Source of the DNA: Flavobacterium erciyesense
GTDB taxonomy: Bacteria > Bacteroidota > Bacteroidia > Flavobacteriales > Flavobacteriaceae
Direction of reading: 5' to 3'
Length of the DNA: 64,000 bases
Assembly: GCF_018069925.1 (NCBI RefSeq)
Contig: NZ_JAGPXB010000005.1
Location: 171,450 to 235,449 of the forward strand
Part shown: positions 44,101 to 53,915 of the stretch, one piece after another
Position numbering within the stretch: position 1 is the stretch's first letter
Layout of the letters: every line of letters starts with the position of its first letter
Program-made: the position numbers and the translations under genes
The notes under the pieces: generated by a model
What the model was told of the DNA's origin: nothing
What the model saw: only the letters and a program-made list of their open reading frames with translations
Database searches by the model: none

Positions 44101-44538
44101 GATCACATCTTAATCTCGAATGAGTTGAATGACGAGTACATCGCGAATTCTATTCAAGTATACGACCCACGTCCTGAAATTACAAATTACGTTAACACCA
44201 CTTCAGACCATGGACCAGTTATTGCTCGCTTTGAATTAAAAGCAGATCCTACACTTGGATTATCTAATCCAGTAACCAATAGCACTGCTGTAAACGGTTA
44301 TCCAAATCCAGTGAACGATATTTTTACTGTAAATGTAACTAGCACTGATAGTGAAAAAACTAGTGTGCAATTCTACGATCTTCTTGGTCGTAAAGTAGGA
44401 AAACCAGTTATTTTAAAAGCTACTTCAAATGGTAGTTCAGCTGCGATTGATGTAGCGCAATTACCTACAGGTATTTACATTTATACCGTGACAAGCGGTG
44501 AAAAAGTAATTTACACTCAAAAAATAATTAAAAAATAA
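41131..44538 (+). CDS. Large secreted endonuclease/exonuclease/phosphatase-family protein with T9SS sorting signal
   Basis: This 1135-residue protein has a signal peptide (1-26), beta-sandwich and anchor-type domains (about 35-230 and 460-630) and immunoglobulin-like segments. The EEP domain at about 734-1035 shows FDIVTYNLEFFG, VYAVQEVSDD, IILLGDFNDD, GGFLDHILIS and TSDHGPVIARF, the catalytic Asn, Glu, Asp and His set. The C-terminal 80 residues (GYPNPVNDIFTVNV to IYTQKIIKK) are a type A T9SS signal. It probably degrades DNA outside the cell for phosphate or nucleotides. Confidence 0.9.
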   Translation: MKHNYAFKTLAFFLLALLAFSWNISAQATQPTPQALPFLQNFNGLDVASTTYPDGFQGWTASTSPGSSYNTSATIAADRVLVGSSTAATSSGNVHNYNGKIGFLNTGSLDLSIGLAIKTTGKSGIFVEYDAMVIRNPYNGTNNTRINDMILQYRVGTTDAFVNLLSTAYANTTTPQSAGTAEQNPQKIKIQLPADCDNKDIVQLRWISKQTSGGGARPSFAIDNISITNDTEAPKYADGFPKINNILSEGFDFATQLNENGKTFFVVLPAGSNAPSVAQIKAGTDSNNTAALKTGVLVIADPAVVYTAAVSGLTLGTSYNVYAVSEDTSGNLQAASTILNVTTSNVVVPSITTTINELNFSFVEQNTLSSILNYGIQGQNLTQAVTVTAPSEFSISKTESTGFQSSLSFEVSEFANNATPKVFVQFNPTTTGVKSGVITLATTGGSSKTVAVTGIGINPYTQDFNDINVLTNSGWTSYSVAGDKVKWSSTTSRFNSSPAAVQMNGFSENGPSKDWLISPAMRLNSFDKFPLLSFFSRKFFSGNTLKLMVSTNYDGKSNPETATWTALNGDFPTTTGTFKQSQFINLEAYKSNSTYVAWVYESGLNGATDSAEWTLDDVKITNEAAFIATIPTLNFGEIAPNTVSASQSFTFMAGGYGAITVTAPLYYQLSLDNTNFQNNVQVTAEQALAGITLYARFAPTTKELNSAGPLQLNGTGLNQQLGMLTASSLTKSETFDIVTYNLEFFGTDVKDTSGAEFGPTDDALQIDNVAKVMNTLNADVYAVQEVSDDAALETLITKINVNGKTFAKAVSPVWSRSFQPADPTFPPQKLVVLYNTQTTSVKKTRVMFSKLYDDVRAGTTTLPNYPSTGESFYSSGRLPYMVELETNIGGIKKDLKIVNLHARANSGTDITRYNMRKYDAELLKDSLDTQYPDANIILLGDFNDDVDVSVIAGNPSSYQKLVEDTARYNALTLDISKAGAFSFLSSGGFLDHILISNELNDEYIANSIQVYDPRPEITNYVNTTSDHGPVIARFELKADPTLGLSNPVTNSTAVNGYPNPVNDIFTVNVTSTDSEKTSVQFYDLLGRKVGKPVILKATSNGSSAAIDVAQLPTGIYIYTVTSGEKVIYTQKIIKK

Positions 44539-44556
44539 GCTTTAAAAGCAACTCTA

Positions 44557-44598
44557 AAAAGCCAGATTTCATACTCTTGAAATCTGGCTTTTTTTTAT
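44557..44598 (+). terminator. Terminator after the secreted nuclease
   Basis: aaagccagatttca and tgaaatctggcttt form a long perfect stem followed by T8. Confidence 0.9.
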
Positions 44599-44692
44599 GC
44601 AACAACACGTTAAAATGCAATACTAATTTGTTTGTCACAATCAAAACCTAGAATCTTTTCCTTACTTTTACCAACTGACAAATATTTAATTT

Positions 44693-46063
44693 ATGACCAA
44701 CCTACTAACATTTTTAATCGTTTTTATTGTAGCCCTAGGCATTGGAATTTTTATCGGAAAATTGCTTTTTACCGCTCAAGCAAAAGGCGAAAAAATAAGT
44801 TTAGAAGAAAAAATTCTTGCTCTTACGCAACAATATTCACAATTAAAAGAACAAGCCAATGCAGAGCAACTTCAATTTGAAAAACGGATTGAAGTAATAA
44901 GCAATGAAAAAGAACGCATAAGAGACGAGAAAGACAGCCTAGCGATTCAACTCTCTAAAAAAGAAGTAGACTTTGAAAATCTTTGGGAACGCAACAAGGA
45001 ACAAAAAGAAGAAGTGGAACAACTACAAGCTAAATTCACTAAAGAATTTGAAAATTTAGCCAATAAAATTCTCGAAGAAAAATCGAATAAATTTACCGAA
45101 CAAAATAGAGAAAACATGAAAAATATCTTGTCACCGCTACAGGATAAGATTCAGTTGTTCGAAAAAAAGGTCGAAGATACCCACAAGGAAAGTATCGATT
45201 ATCACGCTGCATTACGCCAACAAATTTTGGGCTTGCGCGAAATGAATATTCAAATGAGCAAAGAGACAATTAACCTTACCAAAGCATTAAAAGGCGATAG
45301 CAAAATGCAAGGAAATTGGGGCGAATTAGTTTTGGAACGCGTTCTAGAAAAGTCAGGACTAGAAAAAGGACGAGAATACGAAGTGCAACAAGCTTTTACG
45401 ACCGAAGAGGGCAATCGTGTTTTTCCTGACGTAGTGATTAACTTACCTGATGGCAAGAAAATGATTGTCGATTCAAAAGTATCCTTAACAGCCTATGAAA
45501 AATACAGCAACGAAGAAGATGATACTATAAGAAGTGGTTGGCTAAAAGAACATGTAAACTCTATAAAACGTCACGTAGAACAATTAGGCAACAAAAACTA
45601 CCACGATCTATACCATATTGAAAGTCCTGATTTTGTATTGCTATTTATCCCAATTGAACCCGCTTTTGCTGTTGCATTAAATGAAGATAATAGTTTGTAC
45701 AACAAAGCTTTTGAGAAAAATATCGTCATCGTAACGCCATCTACATTACTAGCTACTTTACGCACCATTGATAGCATGTGGACCAATCAAAAACAACAAG
45801 AAAACGCACTCGAAATTGCAAGACAAGCAGGCGCACTCTACGATAAATTTGAAGGCTTTGTCAATGATTTGATTAAAATTGGTAAAAAAATTGACGAAAG
45901 TAAAACAGAGTATGCAGCGGCCATGAACAAATTAGTGGAAGGAAAAGGAAACTTAATAATTAGTGTAGAAAAATTAAAGAAAATGGGAGCCAAAGCTAAA
46001 AAAGCACTACCCGAAAGTATTATAAACCGAGCAGAAAAAGACGAAAATAAACTACTAAACTAA
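44693..46063 (+). CDS. rmuC: RmuC-family DNA recombination protein
   Basis: This 456-residue protein has one N-terminal membrane segment (LLTFLIVFIVALGIGIFIG), a long coiled coil (about 30-170) and the RmuC nuclease-like domain (about 170-400: GNWGELVLERVLEKSGL, FPDVVINLPDGKKMIVDSKV, FVLLFIPIE). RmuC limits DNA inversions in E. coli. It leads a probable operon with the two genes downstream. Confidence 0.92.
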   Translation: MTNLLTFLIVFIVALGIGIFIGKLLFTAQAKGEKISLEEKILALTQQYSQLKEQANAEQLQFEKRIEVISNEKERIRDEKDSLAIQLSKKEVDFENLWERNKEQKEEVEQLQAKFTKEFENLANKILEEKSNKFTEQNRENMKNILSPLQDKIQLFEKKVEDTHKESIDYHAALRQQILGLREMNIQMSKETINLTKALKGDSKMQGNWGELVLERVLEKSGLEKGREYEVQQAFTTEEGNRVFPDVVINLPDGKKMIVDSKVSLTAYEKYSNEEDDTIRSGWLKEHVNSIKRHVEQLGNKNYHDLYHIESPDFVLLFIPIEPAFAVALNEDNSLYNKAFEKNIVIVTPSTLLATLRTIDSMWTNQKQQENALEIARQAGALYDKFEGFVNDLIKIGKKIDESKTEYAAAMNKLVEGKGNLIISVEKLKKMGAKAKKALPESIINRAEKDENKLLN

Positions 46064-46075
46064 GTACAGATACAG

Positions 46076-46441
46076 ATGAGAAAATTTTTAATGATCACTT
46101 TAGCAATAATAGTCTTAGGACTTGTTTCCTATTTTACCTTTTTATACAATGCCACTTACAGCGAAGGAGTGCGCTCTGGCGAATTAATAAAAGTGAGCAA
46201 CAAAGGAGTTATTTTTAAAACTTGGGAAGGCGAAATCAGTCAAGGAATCTCAGGTGCACAAATATTTTCATTTTCTGTTTTAGACAGCCAATCTGATGTA
46301 ATTACGCAGCTACAAGAAATGGAAGGGCAATATGTACAAGTAAATTATGTTGAAAAATACCGCACTTTCCCATGGTGGGGTGACACGCGTTACTTTATCA
46401 CTTCAGTAAAAAAAGTAAATTCTCCTTTCAAAATCAAGTAG
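46076..46441 (+). CDS. Small membrane-anchored protein, unknown
   Basis: This 121-residue protein has an N-terminal hydrophobic anchor (MITLAIIVLGLVSYFTFLY) and a beta-rich domain (YSEGVRSGELIKVSNKGVIF, KTWEGEISQG, YVQVNYVEKYRTFPWWG). I recall homologues in flavobacteria mislabelled 6-phosphogluconate dehydrogenase; there is no such domain here. It is spaced 12 bases after rmuC and touches the thioesterase gene. Confidence 0.7.
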   Translation: MRKFLMITLAIIVLGLVSYFTFLYNATYSEGVRSGELIKVSNKGVIFKTWEGEISQGISGAQIFSFSVLDSQSDVITQLQEMEGQYVQVNYVEKYRTFPWWGDTRYFITSVKKVNSPFKIK

Positions 46442-46990
46442 ATGAAAACTTCCTATAAAACCGTGGCGAGTTCAGATATTAAAATTTCTGAATTGATGCT
46501 TCCATCCCATACCAATTTTAGCGGAAAAATTCATGGCGGCTACATTTTATCCCTTTTAGATCAAATTGCTTTTGCATGTGCTTCTAAATTTTCAGGACAT
46601 TATTGCGTTACGGCATCAGTAGATACGGTCAATTTTTTACGCCCCATTGAAGTGGGCGAATTGGTAACGATGAAAGCAAGCGTGAATTACGTAGGTAATA
46701 GTTCTATGATTGTAGGCATTCGTGTGGAATCAGAAAACATTCAAACAGGTGAAATAAAACACTGCAACTCCTCTTATTTTACAATGGTTGCCAAAGACAA
46801 TAACGGTAAAAGCATAGCCGTTCCTGGTTTGATTTTATCGAATATGAATGATGTACGACGTTGTTTTAATTGCATCAAACAAATTGCTCAGAAAAAAGAA
46901 AAAGACCTACACGAAGAAATATTCGATTACAGTTCGCCCGAAGCACTTGCTAGCTTAGAGCAGCATCATATCCAATTGGATTTACGCTAA
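46442..46990 (+). CDS. Acyl-CoA thioesterase, hotdog fold
   Basis: This 182-residue protein has the YciA-type hotdog core: HTNFSGKIHGGYILSLLDQI, with the catalytic-region aspartate in LLD, and TASVDTVNFLRPIEVGELV. It hydrolyses acyl-CoA. Its ATG directly follows the previous stop, so it is third in the rmuC operon. Confidence 0.88.
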   Translation: MKTSYKTVASSDIKISELMLPSHTNFSGKIHGGYILSLLDQIAFACASKFSGHYCVTASVDTVNFLRPIEVGELVTMKASVNYVGNSSMIVGIRVESENIQTGEIKHCNSSYFTMVAKDNNGKSIAVPGLILSNMNDVRRCFNCIKQIAQKKEKDLHEEIFDYSSPEALASLEQHHIQLDLR

Positions 46991-47011
46991 AAATGACATC
47001 AAAAATATACC

Positions 47012-47044
47012 AAGTCCTATTGATAATCTTAGGACTTTTTTTGT
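47012..47044 (+). terminator. Terminator after the rmuC operon
   Basis: aagtccta and taggactt surround a 10-base loop, then T7. Confidence 0.85.
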
Positions 47045-47095
47045 GTATCTAAGAAACGATTCGTAAATTTAAGTGTTTATTGTTAATTAGTAGTC

Positions 47096-47635
47096 ATGAA
47101 AAAGATGGTCCTTTTGCTACTCACTTGCAGCCAACTATCAATGTTGGCACAAGACCGTTTGAGCACTACAAAAGGAATAACAGAATTTGAAGCCTCAATA
47201 CCCATGTTTGAAGAGGTGAAAGCCTTGAATACTAAAACCTCTTGTGCCCTACTAACCAAATCTGGGAACATAAACTGCTGGATGAACATTAAGGATTTTA
47301 ATTTTCCCCGCGCCTTAATGCAACAACATTTCAACGAAAATTACATGGAGAGTAATCGGTTTTCACGAGCTTTATTTAAAGGGAGTATTGAGAAATTTGA
47401 CCTTGAAAAATGCAGCAATACGCCTCAAAATTATATTGTTTCAGGAAAATTAACGATCAAAGGGATCACAAAAAAAATTAGTATTCCGGCTACTATCAAA
47501 AAAACAAGTGAAGGATTGTCTTTTCAAGCTAATTTTACAGTCAATACAGACGACTACAACATCGAAATTCCGCTTTTGGTTCGTTCAAAAATTTCTAAAA
47601 AAGTAAATACAAGCCTCCTTTTTGTCTTACAATAA
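47096..47635 (+). CDS. YceI-like exported lipid-binding protein
   Basis: This 179-residue protein has a signal peptide (about 18 residues) and a lipocalin-like YceI domain: GITEFEASIPMFEEVKALN, NYMESNRFSRALFKGSI and a C-terminal NIEIPLLVRSKISKKV. YceI proteins bind isoprenoid-type lipids. It converges with the epimerase gene after only two bases. Confidence 0.75.
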   Translation: MKKMVLLLLTCSQLSMLAQDRLSTTKGITEFEASIPMFEEVKALNTKTSCALLTKSGNINCWMNIKDFNFPRALMQQHFNENYMESNRFSRALFKGSIEKFDLEKCSNTPQNYIVSGKLTIKGITKKISIPATIKKTSEGLSFQANFTVNTDDYNIEIPLLVRSKISKKVNTSLLFVLQ

Positions 47636-47637
47636 AC

Positions 47638-48552
47638 TTATTTTATTAAACAGTTGCGCAAGGCACCTTCAAGGTTTTTGAATTGAAAACGAAAACCAGC
47701 AGCTTCAATTTTTTGAGAAGAAACTCTGCGACCAGTCAGTACAATTTTTGACATTTCGCCCATTGCTAATTTTATAACGAACTCCGGAACCGCCGGCAAC
47801 CAGATGGAATAGCGATATACACAGGCAAGAGTTTTAGAAAAAATAGAATTGTTAGTGTCATCTTGAACCGCAGCATTATAAGCACCTTGCATTTCATTGT
47901 TTTCTAGCGCCATAGCATACATCTCACACAAATCATCAATATGAATCCATGGCATATATTGCTTACCACTTCCAATAATCGCACCCAATCTGTACTTAAA
48001 TAAGGGAGCCAATTTAGACAAAAAACCATCGCCTTTTCCTAGTACTAAACCAGTTCGAATTTTAACAGTTCGAATGTTTCTGTTTTCAATAAAGTCCAAA
48101 GAATCCTCCCATTTCTGGCAAGTATAGCCCAAAAAATCATTTGCAGGAGGCATATCCTCTGTACAAATCTCAGGTCCATCAACAGCACCATAAATACCAA
48201 TTGCTGAAGCAGATACAAAAGCCTCAAGCTTTTTATTTTGTTTTTTAATTACAGAATACAGCAAAACTGTAGATTGCTCTCTACTTTCAATAATTGCCGC
48301 TTTACGTTTTGCCGTCCATCGTTTCTCAGCAATGTTTTCACCAGCTAGATGTACTATATAATCAGCCTTGGCAACAGCTTTTTCATCTATAGTTTGCTGA
48401 GCAACATCCCATTGATAGTAAAAAACATCTTTTTGATTGGCTTGCACCTTTCGAGTTAAAATTGAAACTGAATAGCCTCTTTTTAACAAAAGTGCCGTTA
48501 AATGCTTCCCTACAAATCCAGTACCGCCGCTAATTAATACATTCTTTTTCAT
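47638..48552 (-). CDS. TIGR01777-family NAD(P)-dependent epimerase
   Basis: This 304-residue protein has the Rossmann motif ISGGTGFVGKHLTALLLKRG at the start, then YIVHLAGENIAEKRW, and a C-terminal DUF1731-type region (EFVIKLAMGEMSKIVLTGRR). Members recur in light-inducible photolyase clusters. It is transcribed away from the TetR gene, and both may respond to the same operator. Confidence 0.85.
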   Translation of the reverse strand: MKKNVLISGGTGFVGKHLTALLLKRGYSVSILTRKVQANQKDVFYYQWDVAQQTIDEKAVAKADYIVHLAGENIAEKRWTAKRKAAIIESREQSTVLLYSVIKKQNKKLEAFVSASAIGIYGAVDGPEICTEDMPPANDFLGYTCQKWEDSLDFIENRNIRTVKIRTGLVLGKGDGFLSKLAPLFKYRLGAIIGSGKQYMPWIHIDDLCEMYAMALENNEMQGAYNAAVQDDTNNSIFSKTLACVYRYSIWLPAVPEFVIKLAMGEMSKIVLTGRRVSSQKIEAAGFRFQFKNLEGALRNCLIK

Positions 48553-48602
48553 AATACCGTAAAGCTAGTGATTTTTTGATGATATAAAATTATATTAAAT
48601 TT

Positions 48603-48632
48603 TGTTTAACTTTATTAATATATAGTTAAACA
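48603..48632. promoter_or_regulatory. Candidate TetR operator
   Basis: tgtttaac and gttaaaca form an 8-base inverted repeat spaced by 14 bases in the shared leader of the epimerase and TetR genes. It lies just upstream of TATCTTTA (48638-48645), a near match to the minus-7 element. The placement fits autoregulation. Confidence 0.6.
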
Positions 48633-48670
48633 TTTAGTATCTTTATACCCTAATTAGAAATACACAAACA

Positions 48671-49330
48671 ATGGCTACCAAGAAAACAGCAATTACGAGA
48701 GATAAAATAGTTTCCATGTACATGGAGTATGTATTAGAGCACAGCGAAAAACCTAAATCAGTATACAATTTCACCAAAACTAACGGTTTCACCGAAACGG
48801 AATTTTATGCGTTTTTTGGAACTATCGATAGTATAGAAAAAGAAATTTTCAGAATGTTCGTTGAAAAAACAATTGAACTTTTGCATAAGAACAGTGAATA
48901 TGAGACCTACGATATGAAAAGTAAAATGTTGAGTTTCTATTTTACCTTCTTCGAAATCCTAACAGCCAATCGCAGTTATGTTGTTTTGGTTTTAAAGGAG
49001 CACAACAACCAATTGAAAAAATTGAGTTTACTAGCTGGTTTGCGTGAGCGCTTTAAAGAGTACTTGACGGAAGTAATTGAAGATGATTTTAGAACACAGC
49101 AAGAGCGTTTTCAAAATTTTCAAGAAAAAGCATTTCAAGAAACTTCTTGGATTCAGTTGTTACTTACACTCAAATTCTGGTTGGATGACGCCTCACCCGC
49201 TTTTGAGAAAACAGATATTTATATCGAAAAATCAGTAAAAGCAACTTTCGAATTAATGAACATTGCTCCTATTGATAGCCTAATTGACTTTGGAAAATTC
49301 ATTTTCAAAGAAAAAATATACAAAAAATAA
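48671..49330 (+). CDS. TetR-family transcriptional regulator
   Basis: This 219-residue protein has an N-terminal helix-turn-helix (ITRDKIVSMYMEYVLEHSE to FTETEFYAFFGTIDSI) and a helical ligand domain. I recall this family paired with ABC1 kinases next to photolyase genes in flavobacteria. It overlaps the kinase gene by one base (TAATG). Confidence 0.82.
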   Translation: MATKKTAITRDKIVSMYMEYVLEHSEKPKSVYNFTKTNGFTETEFYAFFGTIDSIEKEIFRMFVEKTIELLHKNSEYETYDMKSKMLSFYFTFFEILTANRSYVVLVLKEHNNQLKKLSLLAGLRERFKEYLTEVIEDDFRTQQERFQNFQEKAFQETSWIQLLLTLKFWLDDASPAFEKTDIYIEKSVKATFELMNIAPIDSLIDFGKFIFKEKIYKK

Positions 49331-50637
49331 TGAAAACGATAGACTATATACCTACCTCAAAAATTGAAAGAGCATCAAAATTAGTACAAACAGGTGCTAA
49401 AATTGGTGTGAATTATTTGAAGTATTACGGCGAAAAAATGGTCAATTCTGATTTGACTCGCGATAAACTCAACGAAGACAATGCTGAGGATATTTACGAC
49501 GGATTGAAAAGCCTAAAAGGAAGCGCCTTGAAAGTAGCTCAGATGCTAAGTATGGACAAGAATTTCTTGCCTCAAGCTTACGTTGAGAAATTTTCATTGT
49601 CTCAATTTTCGGTTCCGCCTTTGTCTGCGCCGCTGGTCTTAAAAACATTTAAAAATAATTTTGGTAAAACGCCAACTGAAATTTTTGATGATTTTAATGC
49701 TAATTCAGTTAATGCTGCTAGTATTGGCCAAGTTCACGTGGCACACAAGGACGGAAAAAAATTAGCCGTAAAAATTCAGTATCCTGGAGTTGCGAACAGT
49801 ATTTCATCTGATTTAGCAATGGTAAAACCAATTGCGATTCGCATGTTTAACCTTCAAGGAAAAGACTCTGATAAATATTTCAAGGAAGTTGAAGACAAAC
49901 TAATCGAAGAAACAAATTATCTATTGGAGCTAGAGCAAAGTACTGAAGTAGTTAATGCTTGTTCTAAAATTGACAACTTGGTTTTCCCTAGTTACTATCC
50001 GGAATTTTCATCGGAAAAAATCATCACAATGGATTGGATGACAGGCAAACACTTGTCTGAATTCACCAAAATCAATACTGATCAAGAGGCTGCAGATAAA
50101 ATAGGTCAAGCCCTTTGGGACTTTTATATGTACCAAATTCACGTACTAAAGAAAGTACATGCCGATCCGCATCCTGGTAACTTTTTAGTAGATAGCAACA
50201 ATAATTTAGTCGCACTTGATTTTGGTTGTATGAAAAAAATCCCAATGGATTTTTACATTCCTTATTTCGAACTCATCGACAAAAAAGTAATCAATGATGC
50301 CGCTTTATTTCACAATAAGTTATTAGAATTAGAAATTCTACGTCAAGACGATACGAAAGAAGAAATGGCTTATTTCACAAGTATGTTCCATGATTTATTG
50401 TCATTATTTACCAAACCGTTTCAAGAAAAAACTTTCGACTTCTCTGATGAGAAATTCTTTCAAAGTATTGGCGAATTAGGAGAGCGTTTTTCTAAAGACA
50501 CCAATCTTAAAAAGATGAATGGCAGTAGAGGTTCAAAGCATTTTATTTATATGAACAGAACATTCTTTGGTTTGTACAACTTAATGTTTGATTTGAAAGC
50601 GAAGATTGTAGTAAACGAATTTGAGAAATACACCTAG
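49330..50637 (+). CDS. ABC1/UbiB-family atypical kinase
   Basis: This 435-residue protein has the UbiB-family pattern: [14 protein letters not shown] in place of Kx[35 protein letters not shown] and [10 protein letters not shown]. The kinase-like core is intact. Such proteins support quinone or isoprenoid lipid metabolism. Being coupled to a TetR gene in a light-response cluster, it may act under photo-oxidative stress. Confidence 0.88.
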   Translation: MKTIDYIPTSKIERASKLVQTGAKIGVNYLKYYGEKMVNSDLTRDKLNEDNAEDIYDGLKSLKGSALKVAQMLSMDKNFLPQAYVEKFSLSQFSVPPLSAPLVLKTFKNNFGKTPTEIFDDFNANSVNAASIGQVHVAHKDGKKLAVKIQYPGVANSISSDLAMVKPIAIRMFNLQGKDSDKYFKEVEDKLIEETNYLLELEQSTEVVNACSKIDNLVFPSYYPEFSSEKIITMDWMTGKHLSEFTKINTDQEAADKIGQALWDFYMYQIHVLKKVHADPHPGNFLVDSNNNLVALDFGCMKKIPMDFYIPYFELIDKKVINDAALFHNKLLELEILRQDDTKEEMAYFTSMFHDLLSLFTKPFQEKTFDFSDEKFFQSIGELGERFSKDTNLKKMNGSRGSKHFIYMNRTFFGLYNLMFDLKAKIVVNEFEKYT

Positions 50638-50771
50638 TGAAAAAAGAACATTTACCCACCAAAATGTGTTTGGTATGCGATAGGCCTTTTGCTTGGCGCA
50701 AAAAATGGGAAAAAGTTTGGGATGAAGTAAAATATTGTAGCGAAAAATGCAGAAGAAACAAAAAGGTTTAG
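50637..50771 (+). CDS. DUF2256 zinc-ribbon protein
   Basis: This short gene begins at GTG 50637, overlapping the kinase stop, and encodes 44 residues: [14 protein letters not shown], then [11 protein letters not shown], and [12 protein letters not shown] at the end. The paired CxxC and CxxxC cysteines and the tryptophan-rich middle identify DUF2256, which commonly precedes photolyase/cryptochrome genes. It overlaps the next gene by 25 bases. Confidence 0.88.
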   Translation: MKKEHLPTKMCLVCDRPFAWRKKWEKVWDEVKYCSEKCRRNKKV

Positions 50772-52051
50772 TTTGGTTTAGAAACGATTTACGTGTTCAT
50801 GATAATGAAGCGCTTCATCTTGCAATTAAAGAAAATGAAGCGGTTGTGGCCGTTTACTGCTTTGATCCGAGACATTTTGCGAAAACAAAATACGGCTTCA
50901 AAAAAACAGAGAAGTTTAGAGCGCAGTTTTTGCTTGAATCAGTTGCTAACCTTCGTAAAAATCTCAAAGAACTGCACATTCCTTTGTTTGTGTATTTCCA
51001 AGAACCTGAAAATGTTGTGCCCGTATTGATCGAAAACCAAGAGATAACAAAAGTTTATTATCAGGAAGAATGGACAACTGAAGAGCTGGCTGTAGCCAAT
51101 GTGTTAAAAGCTAAAGCTACTGATAACGTAATATTCAAAGCTACATACGGACAATTTTTGTTTCATCCAAATGCAATTCCGTTTACGATTGAATCGATTC
51201 CGAATGTATTTACACAATTCAGAAATCAATGCGAAAAGAAAGCAAAAGTAAGTGCCGAATTTAAATTAGGTTCACTCACAGCTGCTAATTACCAAGAAAC
51301 GAATACGACGCTACCAACTTTACAGGAGCTAGGATTTGAAGCTTTTGAAAAAGATACGCGAACTGCATTTCCGTTTAAAGGTGGAGAGCAAGAAGCGTTA
51401 CGCCGAATGGAAAATTACTTTTGGAATACTGAAAAACTAAGTTCTTACAAACTCACGCGCAACGGACTAGTTGGTACCGATTATAGTTCAAAATTTTCGC
51501 CTTGGCTTGCTAATGGTTGCATTTCGGCAAAAAGAATTTATTGGGAAGTAGCACAATATGAAAGAGAAGTTGAGAAAAACGAATCGACTTATTGGTTGCT
51601 TTTTGAGCTAATATGGCGTGATTATTTCAAATACATTTCACTTCAAAATGGTACTGCCATTTTTAAAATTGGAGGCATTTTGAAACGCGATTACGAATGG
51701 AAAAACAACAAATACGCCATCAACAAATGGATTAACGGCACTACCGAAGAACCTTTTGTAAATGCCAATATGATCGAATTACAGCAAACGGGATGGATGA
51801 GTAATCGCGGCCGACAAAACGTAGCTTCTTATTTTGCTAAAGAAATGTTGATGGATTGGCGCATTGGCGCTGCCTATTTTGAAGCCATGCTGCTGGATTA
51901 TGATGTACACTCTAACTATGGTAATTGGATGTACGTATCTGGCGTAGGCAACGATCCTCGAAACCGAAAATTCAACATCAAATTGCAAGCAAGCAATTAC
52001 GATGGACAATCGAAGTTTCAAAACTTGTGGTTACAACAACAATTATTCTAA
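50747..52051 (+). CDS. Cryptochrome DASH
   Basis: This 434-residue flavoprotein has [20 protein letters not shown] at the N-terminus (antenna-binding domain) and the DASH hallmark near the C-terminus: [36 protein letters not shown] proteins repair cyclobutane dimers in single-stranded DNA and may signal blue light. It starts inside the DUF2256 gene. Confidence 0.93.
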   Translation: MQKKQKGLVWFRNDLRVHDNEALHLAIKENEAVVAVYCFDPRHFAKTKYGFKKTEKFRAQFLLESVANLRKNLKELHIPLFVYFQEPENVVPVLIENQEITKVYYQEEWTTEELAVANVLKAKATDNVIFKATYGQFLFHPNAIPFTIESIPNVFTQFRNQCEKKAKVSAEFKLGSLTAANYQETNTTLPTLQELGFEAFEKDTRTAFPFKGGEQEALRRMENYFWNTEKLSSYKLTRNGLVGTDYSSKFSPWLANGCISAKRIYWEVAQYEREVEKNESTYWLLFELIWRDYFKYISLQNGTAIFKIGGILKRDYEWKNNKYAINKWINGTTEEPFVNANMIELQQTGWMSNRGRQNVASYFAKEMLMDWRIGAAYFEAMLLDYDVHSNYGNWMYVSGVGNDPRNRKFNIKLQASNYDGQSKFQNLWLQQQLF

Positions 52052-52057
52052 AAAAAC

Positions 52058-53545
52058 ATGACGACCAACAAACCAAAGATTAATGTAGTATGGCTCAAAA
52101 GAGACCTTCGTTTGCAAGATAACGAAGCAATTTTTAACGCCACAAGAACTGCTATTCCTACTTTGTTGCTGTACGTTTTTGAAAAATCACTAGAGCAAGA
52201 CGCCCATTACAGCAGCAGACATTGGAATTTTATTAAACAATCTATCGTTGACCTGAATAAACAGCTAGAGGCTTGCAATACCAAAATTTTAGCCGTTTCA
52301 TCTGAGGTGATTCACGTATTTAACATTTTAGAAGAAAGCTATAAGATTAATGCTGTTTTTTCACATCAAGAAACTGGGCTTCGCATTACATACGAGCGCG
52401 ACAAAGCATTCAAACGCTTTTGCAAAAACAACTTTATCACTTGGACAGAAAATATAAATAACGGCATTTTTAGAGCGTTAAAAGACCGTAGCAATTGGGT
52501 ACAAAAATGGGAAGATTACATGAATCAACCACAATGCCAATTTGATTTTACACCATCAAAATACCTCAATTTAGAGGAGATTGCGGCTCTTGAAACCTCT
52601 TTAGAAGTGCAAGATTTAGAAACCCTACCCGATGCTATTTTCCAAAAAGGAGGTTCGACCATGGGTTGGAAATACATGAATAGTTTTTTGAACGATCGCT
52701 ATCACAATTACAGTGCGCACATTTCAAAACCTACTTTGGCTCGAAAAAGCTGCAGTCGTTTGTCGCCGTACATTGCGTGGGGTAATTTATCCTCGAGACA
52801 AGTCTTGCAAAAAGCAGCAACCTTTCGATTGACTTGCAATAACCCAAAGCAAATCGATTCATTTGTATCGCGTTTAACATGGCAAGCGCATTTCATTCAA
52901 AAATTTGAAATGGAAGACATCATGGAGTTTGAAAGTGTGAACAAAGGCTTTCATTCTTTACAGAAAAAAGTGAACGAAAACTATATTGAAGCCTGGAAAA
53001 CCGGTCAAACAGGTTTCCCGCTAATTGATGCGTGCATGCGATGCTTGAACGAAACGGGTTATTTAAACTTTAGAATGCGTGCCATGCTAGTATCGTTTTT
53101 TACCCATAATTTATGGCAACCTTGGCAGGAAGCCACACAGCATTTATCGCAAAAATTTTTAGATTTTGAACCTGGCATTCACTTTCCGCAATTACAAATG
53201 CAAGCGGGTGAAACAGGAATCAATATGTTGCGTATTTACAACCCAATTAAAAACAGTTATGCGCACGATCCACAAGGGGAATTTATCAAAAAATGGGTGC
53301 CTGAATTGCGCAATTTGCCAACCAATTTTGTACATGAACCAAATAAAATGACCTATTTGGATCAGAAATTTAATGATTTTGAAGTTGGTGTGCATTACCC
53401 AAAACCCATTGTCAATATGGAACGTACCCGAAAGTTTGCAAGTGACTTTTTGTGGAAAATGAAAAAAAATCCGCTTGTGAAGGAAGAGAGCAACCGAATC
53501 CTGCGCCTGCACACCATGGCTGATATTGGCGATTCAGATAACTAA
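52058..53545 (+). CDS. Cryptochrome/photolyase-family protein with divergent C-terminal block
   Basis: This 495-residue photolyase-like protein begins [19 protein letters not shown]. The FAD domain has [12 protein letters not shown] and [20 protein letters not shown]. Where its neighbours have NWQWAAGTG or NWMYVSGVG, it has [20 protein letters not shown]. This marks a distinct photolyase branch. Substrate (CPD or 6-4 product) is not assignable from sequence alone. It lies six bases after the DASH gene. Confidence 0.88.
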   Translation: MTTNKPKINVVWLKRDLRLQDNEAIFNATRTAIPTLLLYVFEKSLEQDAHYSSRHWNFIKQSIVDLNKQLEACNTKILAVSSEVIHVFNILEESYKINAVFSHQETGLRITYERDKAFKRFCKNNFITWTENINNGIFRALKDRSNWVQKWEDYMNQPQCQFDFTPSKYLNLEEIAALETSLEVQDLETLPDAIFQKGGSTMGWKYMNSFLNDRYHNYSAHISKPTLARKSCSRLSPYIAWGNLSSRQVLQKAATFRLTCNNPKQIDSFVSRLTWQAHFIQKFEMEDIMEFESVNKGFHSLQKKVNENYIEAWKTGQTGFPLIDACMRCLNETGYLNFRMRAMLVSFFTHNLWQPWQEATQHLSQKFLDFEPGIHFPQLQMQAGETGINMLRIYNPIKNSYAHDPQGEFIKKWVPELRNLPTNFVHEPNKMTYLDQKFNDFEVGVHYPKPIVNMERTRKFASDFLWKMKKNPLVKEESNRILRLHTMADIGDSDN

Positions 53546-53586
53546 AATACAATAGAAACCATTTACGAATATAATAACCGTTGACC

Positions 53587-53871
53587 GTGACTACAAAAAG
53601 AGAATTAACCGACCTTGAAAAAGACAGAATCATAGAGATGGCCTGGGAAGACCGTACTACTTTTGATGCGATCCTGAGACAATTTGGACTTAAGGAACAA
53701 GAAGTGATTAACTTGATGCGTACCGAAATGAAACCCTCAAGTTTCAGAATGTGGCGTGAGCGTGTACAAGGGCGCAAAACCAAACATGAAAAACTGCGCG
53801 AGTTCAGAGAAGGTCGCTTTAAATGCAGTATGCAAAGACAGATAAACAACAATAAGATTTCCAAACGATAA
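53587..53871 (+). CDS. TIGR03643-family protein
   Basis: From GTG at 53587 (TTKRELTDLEKDRIIEMAWE) this is a 94-residue basic protein. TTG at 53581 is an alternative. FGLKEQEVINLMRTEMKPSS, then FRMWRERVQGRKTKHEKL is typical of TIGR03643, a small family linked to photolyase loci. Function is unknown. The helix-turn-helix-like middle suggests nucleic-acid binding. Confidence 0.85.
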   Translation: MTTKRELTDLEKDRIIEMAWEDRTTFDAILRQFGLKEQEVINLMRTEMKPSSFRMWRERVQGRKTKHEKLREFREGRFKCSMQRQINNNKISKR

Positions 53872-53915
53872 GCTCAAGAGCAGCAACATATTTAATAACT
53901 GATTGAACAAAACAC

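Noticed and set aside
53412..53864. 150-codon minus-strand frame opposite the photolyase and TIGR03643 genes
   Set aside because: Antisense to two well-supported genes and without any recognisable domain.
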